Source: Deltaproteobacteria bacterium
GTDB lineage: Bacteria > Campylobacterota_A > Desulfurellia > JAGGSF01
Direction of reading: 5' to 3'
Length of the DNA stretch: 16,866 nucleotides
Assembly (NCBI GenBank): GCA_021159235.1
Contig: JAGGSF010000115.1
Span: 1 to 16,866 of the forward strand
The notes beneath the pieces were generated by a model. It was not told where the DNA came from and did not search any database. It worked only from the letters and a program-made list of their open reading frames with translations. The translations under genes were made by a program, and so were the position numbers. Below are positions 1 to 6,743 of the stretch, one piece after another; position 1 is the first letter of the stretch; every line of letters starts with the position of its first letter.

Positions 1-40
1 TTTCTAAGAATGCCTATAAAGACAAAAGAAAAGATAAAAA

Positions 41-339
41 TATTTCTTTATCTTAATCCGTCTTTATCATAGAAATCCCGAGGCTTAAAATATTTAGCCT
101 CTGGATTACCTCGGGATTTTACAGATTAGGAAAGAAAAAAATTTATTTTATTATTCTTTATCCGTAGTAATCTAGGTAATCCTGAGGCAAAAAAAAGAAT
201 ATTAGCCACAGGATTTCCTCGGGATTGGACGGATTAGGAAAGAAAATTATTTATATTTCTTTATCTTAATCCGTCTTTATCATAGAAATCCAGAAGCTGA
301 AGAAAAGAATTTAGCCTCAGGATTACTCTAAGTTTCTAT
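41..339. repeat. Tandem array of three ~107-bp palindromic units
   Basis: Three related units begin near 41, 149 and 254. Copies 1 and 3 share an exact 38-bp direct repeat (41-78 and 254-291). Units 1 and 2 share the tail ending in GATTAGGAAAGAAAA (124-138 and 232-246), 108 bp apart. Each unit can fold. Unit 1 has a perfect 11-bp inverted repeat, 73-83 with 109-119, and a competing stem, 74-85 with 96-107 (one mismatch). Unit 2 pairs 178-188 with 205-215 (one mismatch). Unit 3 pairs 287-298 with 313-324 (two mismatches) and 282-288 with 333-339 (perfect). No coding potential is seen. It resembles an intergenic palindromic element or small MITE-like repeat expanded in tandem; the family is not recognised. 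Confidence 0.8.
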
Positions 340-530
340 TAAACGCATTTCTTTTCATCTGCTACTTTTTCCCATGCAAGCTCTCGTTCCTTTTCAAAGG
401 GAAGGCTCTTTTTGACATATTTTTTTAAAATTCCGCCTACATCTCTTACTGGTTCAATAACAACTTTTCCTTCTATTACCTTAAATTCAATCAAATTTGT
501 TCCTAAAAGTTCTTCTTTACTCCTAATCAA
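339..530 (-). pseudogene. AbrB/MazE-family antitoxin remnant (C-terminal part)
   Basis: The minus strand reads through to a TAA at 339-341. The last ~50 residues include LIEFKVIEGKVVIEPVRDVG and, near the end, ERELAWEKVADEK. This matches the second half of the swapped-hairpin AbrB/MazE/SpoVT fold plus the acidic/Trp tail common in VapB-type antitoxins, as I know the family. The expected N-terminal half (the 'GRI-IPKEIRE-LGLKPGD' type strand) is eroded: only residues like RSKEELLGTN remain, with an apparent loss inside the LGLKPGD turn. No ATG lies in this stretch; the only in-frame starts are TTG at 528-530 and 492-494, without a good ribosome binding site. The partner PIN toxin would be expected at lower coordinates but only palindromic repeats are there. 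I read it as a decayed antitoxin. A short functional protein from a TTG start is less likely. Confidence 0.6.
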
Positions 531-570
531 GCTCTTACTTTTTATTATAAGTAAGAAATAAAAAGTTAAG

Positions 571-643
571 CAAAGCAAAGCTTTGTCTTGACAAACAGCT
601 TTAGCTGTTTGCAAGCAAACAACTTTGTTGTTTGTCTTGACAA
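571..643. repeat. Cluster of three short palindromes with a 13-bp direct repeat
   Basis: Three inverted repeats follow one another: CAAAGCTTTG (576-585), a 9-bp stem 592-600/603-611 with a 2-nt centre, and an 8-bp stem 616-623/627-634 with a 3-nt loop. The 13-mer TTTGTCTTGACAA occurs at 582-594 and again at 631-643, and its second copy supplies the -35 box of the mraZ promoter. No T-run directly follows the stems, so a classical intrinsic terminator is not supported. The element could be a dispersed small repeat or a cruciform/operator region in front of the dcw operon. Confidence 0.7.
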
Positions 644-665
644 TCGCTTCTTTTTTTCGTATGGT
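637..665 (+). promoter_or_regulatory. Predicted mraZ/dcw operon promoter
   Basis: A perfect -35 box TTGACA (637-642) is followed by a 17-bp spacer and TATGGT (660-665), four of six matches to the housekeeping -10. Transcription would start around 672, giving a leader of only about 20 nt before the mraZ ATG at 691. It is the best promoter-like sequence upstream of the ten-gene cluster and overlaps the MraZ boxes, which supports its role as the main operon promoter. The start site is inferred. Confidence 0.65.
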
Positions 666-689
666 GGGTATAAGTGGGAGAAAGTGGGA
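665..689 (+). promoter_or_regulatory. MraZ operator: three TGGG(A/T) boxes, 10-bp period
   Basis: TGGGT (665-669), TGGGA (675-679) and TGGGA (685-689) are direct repeats separated by exactly 5 nt each. MraZ proteins studied in E. coli and mycoplasmas bind TGGG-type direct repeats separated by 5 nt upstream of mraZ, so this is an autoregulatory site by family knowledge. Here the array begins on the last base of the predicted -10 box, covers the predicted start site and the likely ribosome binding site (GGGAG, 676-680), and ends one base before the ATG. Binding should block the promoter directly. Confidence 0.8.
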
Positions 690-690
690 A

Positions 691-1128
691 ATGTTTCGTG
701 GGAGATATGAACATACGATAGATGAGAAAGGAAGGGTCAATATTCCCACCAGATTTAAGAAGGAGATACCAAAAGGAAGTGTGGTTATACTCACCTTTTT
801 TGATAGATGTATTTACTGTTACCCTTTAGAGCAGTGGAAAAAGATAGAGGATAAGGCGGGCAACCTTCCTATAACCAGTCAGGCGGCGCGCAGGTTTAAA
901 AGGATATTCTTTTCAGCGGCAATAGATGTTCAGGTTGATTCTCACAGACGCATCCTTATTCCACCTTTGTTGAGAAATGATGCGGGTATAGAGAAGGAGG
1001 TGGTGTTCATCGGTAATCTGGACCATGTGGAATTGTGGGCAAAGGAACGCTGGTATGAAGAAATTAAAGAATTGAGGAAAAACGAAGAAAAGATAATGGA
1101 GGAGCTTTCCAAATTGGGAATCTTTTAA
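691..1128 (+). CDS. mraZ: Transcriptional regulator MraZ
   Basis: DNA-binding regulator at the head of the dcw operon; family members form ring oligomers and control their own promoter. The 145-residue product matches the usual family length. It has two tandem SpoVT/AbrB-like half domains, each with the DxxxR signature: Asp11-Glu-Lys-Gly-Arg15 and Asp83-Ser-His-Arg-Arg87. The N-terminus MFRGRYEHTIDEKGR is typical. The ATG at 691 is chosen because homologues start with this segment. Reading in frame from 661 or earlier would put the predicted promoter and TGGG boxes inside the gene. The likely ribosome binding site GGGAG (676-680) lies inside the operator. The gene ends 8 bp before the annotated rsmH ATG. 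Confidence 0.95.
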   Translation: MFRGRYEHTIDEKGRVNIPTRFKKEIPKGSVVILTFFDRCIYCYPLEQWKKIEDKAGNLPITSQAARRFKRIFFSAAIDVQVDSHRRILIPPLLRNDAGIEKEVVFIGNLDHVELWAKERWYEEIKELRKNEEKIMEELSKLGIF

Positions 1129-1136
1129 AAACCCAC

Positions 1137-2024
1137 ATGCCGGTAATGGTTGAGGAGGTGATGGATATTCTTCGGCCGGAGAGCGGAAACATATATGTAG
1201 ATGCGACCATTGGATATGGAGGGCATGCGGTGCGTATCCTGGAACTTTCTGCTCCCGATGGTGTGGTGGTGGGCATAGACAAAGACGAGGAGGCTATAGA
1301 GTGGGTGAAAAGAAAAGTCAAGCCACAATGGGGAGAGAGGCTGATTGTGAAACATGGAGACTTTTCAAATATGGGTCAGATGCTTCATGAAGAAGGAATA
1401 ACAGAAGTGGATGGAATTTTGATGGATCTGGGCATGTCTTCCAAACAGATAGAGGATGTGGAGAGAGGGTTTAGTTTTAAAGATGATGGACCACTGGATA
1501 TGCGGATGGATAGAAGAAGCGCTCTTACTGCAGCCGAAATTGTGAATAGATGGAGTGAAGAGGATATAGCGGATATCTTGAGAACATACGGGGAAGAGCG
1601 TTTTGCGAGGCAGATTGCCAGAGGTATTTCAGATTACAGAAAAAAGAAGGAGATTACGACCACAAAACAACTGGCGGAAATTGTAAAAAAATCCATACCA
1701 CATAAGTTCTGGGGGAAAATACATCCTGCAACCCGCACCTTTCTGGCCTTGCGTATTGTGGTAAATGACGAGATGAAAAATCTTGAAAGGGGATTGGAAG
1801 AAGGAATAAATCTTTTAAAAAGCGGAAAAAGGTTGTGTGTTATTTCTTTTCATTCCTTGGAAGACAGGATTGTAAAACAAACCTTTAAAAAGAGTCTTGA
1901 TGAAGGCATCGCAAAAGCAATATCAAAAAAGCCCATTTTACCCGGAAAAGAAGAAATAATGAAAAACAGAAGGGCGAGAAGTGCAAAGCTGAGATGGTTA
2001 GAAAAAGATAGGAGGATAAAATGA
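1137..2024 (+). CDS. rsmH: 16S rRNA (cytosine(1402)-N(4))-methyltransferase RsmH (MraW)
   Basis: Methylates N4 of C1402 in the 16S rRNA decoding centre using S-adenosylmethionine. At 295 residues it is close to the usual ~300-310. The AdoMet motif I is Asp22-ATIGYGG-His30. Later come the family block DGILMDLGMSSKQ with ERGFSF and GPLDMRMD, then HPATRTFLALRIVVNDE, and near the end VISFHSLEDRIVK, all characteristic of RsmH. The ATG at 1137 lacks a convincing Shine-Dalgarno. Homologues usually have a few residues plus His before the PVM motif, and here Lys-Thr-His precedes in frame, so translation may begin slightly upstream (see findings). Its TGA overlaps the next ATG (ATGA), implying translational coupling. 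Confidence 0.96.
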   Translation: MPVMVEEVMDILRPESGNIYVDATIGYGGHAVRILELSAPDGVVVGIDKDEEAIEWVKRKVKPQWGERLIVKHGDFSNMGQMLHEEGITEVDGILMDLGMSSKQIEDVERGFSFKDDGPLDMRMDRRSALTAAEIVNRWSEEDIADILRTYGEERFARQIARGISDYRKKKEITTTKQLAEIVKKSIPHKFWGKIHPATRTFLALRIVVNDEMKNLERGLEEGINLLKSGKRLCVISFHSLEDRIVKQTFKKSLDEGIAKAISKKPILPGKEEIMKNRRARSAKLRWLEKDRRIK

Positions 2025-2341
2025 CTGACTATGCTTCATTGTTAGGAAGGGAATTGGTTTGTGAAGATATAAAACAACAAAAACCCATCCATTTTCCACT
2101 TTTCTATCTGTGTATTGCATTCTTGATTTTTGCTATCCTGTCCATAGGTTTTTATCAAAACATGAGGATAAGAACTCTAAAGTGGGAGATTACGAATATC
2201 ACATCCCTCATTAAAAACAGAGATGCTACCCTGGCTCTTCTTAAATCCGAATATGCAAAGAAAAACTCACATGTAATTGTTCTTTCCAGACTGAATAAAC
2301 TGGGCATGAAGCCCGGGAATGTGCAAATTATCTACCGATGA
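2021..2341 (+). CDS. ftsL: FtsL-like cell division protein
   Basis: A small bitopic membrane protein of 106 residues. It has a ~25-residue cytoplasmic N-terminus, one hydrophobic segment at about 25-45 (rich in Phe, Leu, Ile), then a predicted periplasmic helical stretch at 46-81 that could form a coiled coil. The tail 'LNKLGMKPGNVQIIY' resembles the usual FtsL C-terminus. FtsL partners with FtsB/DivIC and FtsQ/DivIB to activate FtsW-FtsI in septal synthesis. Sequence conservation in this family is poor, so the call rests on topology, size and the canonical position between rsmH and ftsI. It has a strong ribosome binding site, AGGAGG (2010-2015), 5 nt before the ATG, and overlaps rsmH and ftsI through ATGA junctions. 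Confidence 0.82.
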   Translation: MTDYASLLGRELVCEDIKQQKPIHFPLFYLCIAFLIFAILSIGFYQNMRIRTLKWEITNITSLIKNRDATLALLKSEYAKKNSHVIVLSRLNKLGMKPGNVQIIYR

Positions 2342-3984
2342 GAAGGAAGCGGCTTGGATTTTTGGTCATTTTCATAGGTTGTTTCTTTGCGCTTTTTCTA
2401 TTTAAGGCAGGATACGAACAGATTGCAAATTACAGAAAAAATAACCAGTTATGGAAAAAGAGACTGGTTCGCGTTGTTAAGGTTAGGGGGAAAAGAGGGA
2501 AGATTTTTGATGCTAAAGGAAAAGTGCTGGCGTTTAACATTCCTTCTTATTCTGTGTTTGCAGACCCACTTATCTTCAGTGCGGATGAAGAAAATTTGAG
2601 TTTACTTTCCCGGGCTCTTGGAACAGACAGGAAAAAACTCCTTTCAAAGCTAAGGTCAAATAAAAGATTTGTGTGGTTGAAGAGAAATGTAACAGATGAA
2701 ACACTGAAGAAACTAAGGACACTGAATATCAGGGGAGTGGGAGTAGTTGAAGGATACAGACGATTTTATCCGGAAGGCAGCGTTGCTTCTCATATCATAG
2801 GATTTTGCGATGTGGATAATGAAGGATTGGAGGGAATAGAAAGAAAGTACAACTCCTACCTTCGTCCAGAATGTCTGCATGTAAAAGCGCTTATGGGAAT
2901 GGGTGGTATTCTGTCCAGAAAGGACGATTTTTATAATACTATGGATGGCGCGGATGTGTTTCTCACTATAGATGAGAATGTGCAGTCTTTCGTCCGGCAG
3001 ACTTTAAGAAGGGCAGTGGAAGAAAACAGGGCGAAAAAGGCCATATGTATAGTTATGAGACCAGAGGGTGCAATTACAGCTTGCAGCATCTATCCCGATT
3101 TTGACTTGAATTTGTATGGTGCTTATCCATACAGTATAAAGAGAAACAGTGCATTCTTGGATGTGTGGGAACCGGGTTCTATATTCAAAATAGTTACATT
3201 GGGTGCAGCTATAGATACAGATAAGGCAAAGAGGAAAAAAAGCTATGTGTGTGGAAGTATGAAAATGGGCAAATATACAATACATGATGTTCACAGATAT
3301 GATAAACTGAGTTTTGACGATGTTTTTGTCAAATCCAGTAATGTGGGAGCAGCTAAGGTAATGTTTGAGTTGGGCAAAGAAAAATTTCACGATTACATTA
3401 CCAGATTTGGTTTTGGCAGGAAAACAGGTATAGATTTTCCGGGTGAAGCTAAGGGATTGGTAAGAGATATTACCTCCTGTTCTGACCTCAATCTGGCAAA
3501 CATGGCTTTTGGTCAGGGTATTGGTGTAACGGCAATTCAGCTCTGTTCGGCATTTTGCACCATAGCCAACGGTGGTTTCAAGATAAAACCTTATCTGGTA
3601 GAAAAGGTAATTTCACCGGAGGGAACTGTTTTATATGAAGCTCACAGAAAAAAAGAGAGAGTTTTAAAGCCAGACACAGTAAAGATAGTAAAAGAGATAC
3701 TGGAAAAGGTGGTAGAAGAAGGAACAGGTGAAAGGGCGAGGATTCCCGGTTTCAGGGTGGCGGGAAAAACGGGAACAGCACAGATTCCGGGAAAGGGAGG
3801 ATACAGAAGAAAGGTTATTTCATCCTTCGCCGGTTTTTTCCCGGTAGAAAACCCTCAATTTGTTATCCTCGTTTCTTTCTTTGAACCTGAGGTAAAGCCC
3901 GGTTATGGTGGCGTAATAGCTGCACCGGTATTCAGGACTATTGCCCGGATGTTGATAGGCTACGAAGGAATTTCCAGAGAATGA
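2338..3984 (+). CDS. ftsI: Septal peptidoglycan transpeptidase FtsI (class B PBP)
   Basis: Class B penicillin-binding protein that cross-links septal peptidoglycan with FtsW. The 548 residues hold a short basic N-terminus, one membrane anchor (about 7-24), a dimerisation/pedestal region containing the RGKRGKIFD-type motif near residue 50, and a C-terminal transpeptidase domain. The three active-site motifs are intact: Ser281-Ile-Phe-Lys284 (nucleophile), Ser333-Ser-Asn335 and Lys477-Thr-Gly479. There is no transglycosylase domain and no PASTA repeat after the catalytic domain. That length and architecture fit a FtsI/PBP3 type rather than a longer PASTA-bearing Firmicute PBP. The start overlaps the ftsL stop and has no clear Shine-Dalgarno, so coupled translation is likely. 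Confidence 0.95.
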   Translation: MRRKRLGFLVIFIGCFFALFLFKAGYEQIANYRKNNQLWKKRLVRVVKVRGKRGKIFDAKGKVLAFNIPSYSVFADPLIFSADEENLSLLSRALGTDRKKLLSKLRSNKRFVWLKRNVTDETLKKLRTLNIRGVGVVEGYRRFYPEGSVASHIIGFCDVDNEGLEGIERKYNSYLRPECLHVKALMGMGGILSRKDDFYNTMDGADVFLTIDENVQSFVRQTLRRAVEENRAKKAICIVMRPEGAITACSIYPDFDLNLYGAYPYSIKRNSAFLDVWEPGSIFKIVTLGAAIDTDKAKRKKSYVCGSMKMGKYTIHDVHRYDKLSFDDVFVKSSNVGAAKVMFELGKEKFHDYITRFGFGRKTGIDFPGEAKGLVRDITSCSDLNLANMAFGQGIGVTAIQLCSAFCTIANGGFKIKPYLVEKVISPEGTVLYEAHRKKERVLKPDTVKIVKEILEKVVEEGTGERARIPGFRVAGKTGTAQIPGKGGYRRKVISSFAGFFPVENPQFVILVSFFEPEVKPGYGGVIAAPVFRTIARMLIGYEGISRE

Positions 3985-5411
3985 AACTAAGGAAACTACT
4001 TCAGGGAATTAAATACAAAAAGGCTGTGTTTATTGATGAAGAAAAAGAGATAGAGCACATTTGCTACAATTCCAGGAACATCAAAAAAGGGGATATTTTT
4101 GTTGCCATAAAGGGATTTAAAAATGATGGGAATGCGTTTATTCCCGAGGCTTTAAAAAATGGAGCTTATGCAGTCGTTACAGAAAACTGCTACCGGTGTG
4201 ATTTTCCCTGCATAGAAGTGGAGGATGCAAGAAGGGCTTTATCCCGACTCTCTGCAAATTATTTTTCTCATCCTTCAAAGAAGTTGAATGTTGTAGGTAT
4301 TACCGGCACAAACGGCAAAACAACGACGAGCTTTCTGGTAGTTTCCATGTTTAAACAGATAGCTAAAGCAGGCCTCATCGGCACAACAGGGTATTTTTAC
4401 GATGGAATAAGAAAAGAAGCACCCGTAACTACACCAGAATCCTTAGACCTGCAGAGGTTACTTTACGACATGCTCAAAAGAGGGATAAGTTATGTTTCCA
4501 TGGAGGCCTCTGCACACGGTATAACACTTCACCGGTTGCAGGATGTAGAATTCAGGGTGAAAGTATTTACCAATATCTCTCAAGACCACTTAGATTTTTA
4601 TAAATCTATGGAAGACTATGCACGGGCAAAGCTCTCCTTTTTTGATAGAGAAACAAAGGCAGTGGTGAATATGGACGACAGATGGGGAAGGGAGATAGAA
4701 AAGAGAACAGATGTTACAACCTACGGTTTTGACAGGCGATGTGATATACATCCTGTTTCTTTTGTATCTGATATTCATGGTATTAAGGCAGATATCCTTA
4801 CTCCTCTGGGGAAAATCTCTATAAACAGTCCGCTGGTTGGAGATTATAATCTGTATAACATAATGGCATGCATCGGTGTGGGTTTATGTATGGACATAGA
4901 ACCTGAGGTAATAGCGAAGGGCATCGCTGATCTGGATGGTGTTCCGGGGAGGATGGAACATCTCTTTTCAAAGGGTGTGGATTTCTTCATTGATTACGCT
5001 CATACACCGGATGCCTTAAAAAATGCTCTTTCTGCACTAAAAAAGATAAAGAAAAATAGACTCATCGTTGTCTTTGGTGCAGGAGGAAATAGAGACAGGG
5101 AAAAAAGACCTATAATGGGGAAGGTTGCATCTGAGCTTTCCGATTTAATTGTTCTTACCTCTGATAATCCAAGAGATGAAGAGCCGCAGGCAATTATCAA
5201 CGATATAATGTGTGGGATAGAGGACAGAAAAAAGGCCATAGTGGAACCAGATAGAGAGAATGCAATAAAAATAGTGGTAGATATGGCAAGAGAAGGAGAT
5301 GCTGTCCTTATTGCGGGCAAGGGTCATGAAACATATCAGATCATCGGTAAGAAGAAAGATCTCTTTAACGATAAAGAAAAATTGAAGGAAGTTTTATATG
5401 ACCGTCTCTGA
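3981..5411 (+). CDS. murE: UDP-MurNAc-L-Ala-D-Glu:meso-DAP ligase MurE
   Basis: ATP-dependent cytoplasmic ligase adding the third residue of the peptidoglycan stem peptide. The 476 residues show the N-terminal UDP-binding domain, the Mur ligase P-loop Gly109-TNGKT-Thr115 in the central domain, the SMEASAHG and NISQDHLDFY blocks, and a C-terminal domain with DYAHTPDAL and GAGGNRDREKRP. The substrate-selecting motif reads Asp395-Asn-Pro-Arg398, which in characterised MurE proteins goes with meso-diaminopimelate; lysine-adding enzymes have a different sequence there. GKGHE near the C-terminus is also typical. The ATG overlaps the ftsI TGA. The gene overlaps murF by 14 bp. Confidence 0.96.
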   Translation: MKLRKLLQGIKYKKAVFIDEEKEIEHICYNSRNIKKGDIFVAIKGFKNDGNAFIPEALKNGAYAVVTENCYRCDFPCIEVEDARRALSRLSANYFSHPSKKLNVVGITGTNGKTTTSFLVVSMFKQIAKAGLIGTTGYFYDGIRKEAPVTTPESLDLQRLLYDMLKRGISYVSMEASAHGITLHRLQDVEFRVKVFTNISQDHLDFYKSMEDYARAKLSFFDRETKAVVNMDDRWGREIEKRTDVTTYGFDRRCDIHPVSFVSDIHGIKADILTPLGKISINSPLVGDYNLYNIMACIGVGLCMDIEPEVIAKGIADLDGVPGRMEHLFSKGVDFFIDYAHTPDALKNALSALKKIKKNRLIVVFGAGGNRDREKRPIMGKVASELSDLIVLTSDNPRDEEPQAIINDIMCGIEDRKKAIVEPDRENAIKIVVDMAREGDAVLIAGKGHETYQIIGKKKDLFNDKEKLKEVLYDRL

Positions 5412-6741
5412 GATTGCCAGAATAGCAAATGGCAGGATGCTGAATGTAAAATATGATTTGCCTGTAAGAGGGATAAAGATTGATTCACGTAATGTAGAAA
5501 AAGGTGACCTATTTATTGCTTTAAAGGGAAAGTATAAAGACGGACACGATTTTATTCCACAGGCTATAGAGAGAGGGGCAAGAGTTGTAATCTCTGAAAA
5601 ACCCATGGAAGGTATACCCTGTATAGAGGTGGAAAATTCATACATCGCTTTGATGAAACTGGCTAATTTTAATAGAATTCAGTTCAACATCCCTGTAATA
5701 GCTGTTTGTGGCAGCACAGGTAAAACCACAACCAAGGAACTTATCTATTCCATCTTGAAGTATCACCTGGGTGATGTGCATAAAAACTTTCTTACTGAAA
5801 ATAATGTTGTTGGTGTGTGCAAGACATTGCTGGGATTAAAAGACTATCATAAAGCACTGGTTGTAGAGCTGGGTAGCAATGCACCAGGCGAGATTGAGAT
5901 GCTTTCTCGTATTGTGAGACCCACTCATGCATTGATCACCAATGTCAAAAGGGTGCATCTGGAAGGTTTTGGCGACATAGATGGTGTAGCAAAGGAAAAA
6001 CTCTCCGTTTTAAACTCACTGGGAAGTAAGGATACATTTATATGGAATGTTGATGATGATAATATGGCTCGGTATATAGCAGAAAGCTCCATAAATTTTA
6101 AAGGAAAAATAGTAACTTTTGGAAGGAAGAATGCAGATTTTATACTCCTTTCTGTGAAAGGTTCAACTATTCTGGTAAAACATAAAGTATGGGGCATAAA
6201 GGAATTTACCCTCCCTGTGAAGGGTTCTTTCAATGCGATGAATGCACTTGCAGCCATCGCTACTGCATCCTGTGTATGCAAGCTTTCTCCCTATCTGGTG
6301 CAAAGAGCCTTTTCTTCCTTTAACGGGTTGCCACTGAGGATGGAAGAAAGAATGTTTCACGATACGAAATTTTACTTAGATTGTTACAACTCAAATCCTG
6401 ATGCGGTAAAAGCAGCGGTTGATTCTATCTGTGATATGGAAAAAGAGCTCATCGTGGTGCTGGGGGACATGATGGAACTGGGAGAAAAAGGTTTTTCCAT
6501 TTATCGAGAGGTGGGCAGTTACCTGGCTAAGAAAAAAAACATTCGTTTCTTTATAGGCTTTGGCAATGATATGAAGTATGCGGTAGAAGAATTTAAAAAA
6601 TACAGGAAGGATGCAGTTTTTTTTGATGAACTTAAAGAGGTTGCTGAATTTCTGATTACAGAAAATAAGATGCGGATACCTGTTCTTGTGAAGGGATCAC
6701 GGGCAATGCATATGGAAAAAATATTAGAAATGATGAATTAA
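5398..6741 (+). CDS. murF: UDP-MurNAc-tripeptide:D-Ala-D-Ala ligase MurF
   Basis: Adds the D-alanyl-D-alanine dipeptide to the UDP-MurNAc tripeptide in the cytoplasm, using ATP. The product has 447 residues, as usual. Visible motifs are the N-terminal IDSRNVEKGDLFIALKG block, P-loop Gly105-STGKT-Thr111 followed by TKE, the TENNVVGV stretch, VELGSNAPGEI, the NVKRVHLEGFG block and the C-terminal YNSNPDAVKAA with VVLGDMMELG. A Shine-Dalgarno-like AAGGAAG lies shortly upstream, inside murE. The start ATG is within the last 14 bp of murE. Confidence 0.96.
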   Translation: MTVSEIARIANGRMLNVKYDLPVRGIKIDSRNVEKGDLFIALKGKYKDGHDFIPQAIERGARVVISEKPMEGIPCIEVENSYIALMKLANFNRIQFNIPVIAVCGSTGKTTTKELIYSILKYHLGDVHKNFLTENNVVGVCKTLLGLKDYHKALVVELGSNAPGEIEMLSRIVRPTHALITNVKRVHLEGFGDIDGVAKEKLSVLNSLGSKDTFIWNVDDDNMARYIAESSINFKGKIVTFGRKNADFILLSVKGSTILVKHKVWGIKEFTLPVKGSFNAMNALAAIATASCVCKLSPYLVQRAFSSFNGLPLRMEERMFHDTKFYLDCYNSNPDAVKAAVDSICDMEKELIVVLGDMMELGEKGFSIYREVGSYLAKKKNIRFFIGFGNDMKYAVEEFKKYRKDAVFFDELKEVAEFLITENKMRIPVLVKGSRAMHMEKILEMMN

Positions 6742-6743
6742 AA

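Noticed and set aside
41-339. Repeats as a CRISPR array
   Set aside because: Only three units of about 107 bp, themselves palindromic and diverged, with no uniform short repeat and unique spacer pattern and no cas genes.
588-616. A second promoter using the first TTGACA (588-593)
   Set aside because: At 17-bp spacing the -10 position reads GCAAGC, with no match to consensus.
616-657. Intrinsic terminator formed by stem 616-634 and the T-run at 651-657
   Set aside because: The T-run lies 16 nt after the stem, too far for a classical terminator, and the -35 box lies between them.
625-690. N-terminal extension of mraZ starting at 625 or 661
   Set aside because: It would place the promoter and TGGG operator inside the gene, and MraZ homologues begin at the MFRGRYEH segment (691).
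339-794. A full-length 151-residue minus-strand protein
   Set aside because: The part above about 545 is the antisense of the palindromic leader and mraZ; only the C-terminal ~60 residues resemble a known family, so only that piece is reported as a remnant.
3004-3390. Minus-strand ORFs within ftsI, murE, murF, proS, M18 and secA
   Set aside because: They lie antisense to well-conserved genes, have unusual His/Cys/Ser-rich composition and no recognisable domains; they are shadows of the real frames.
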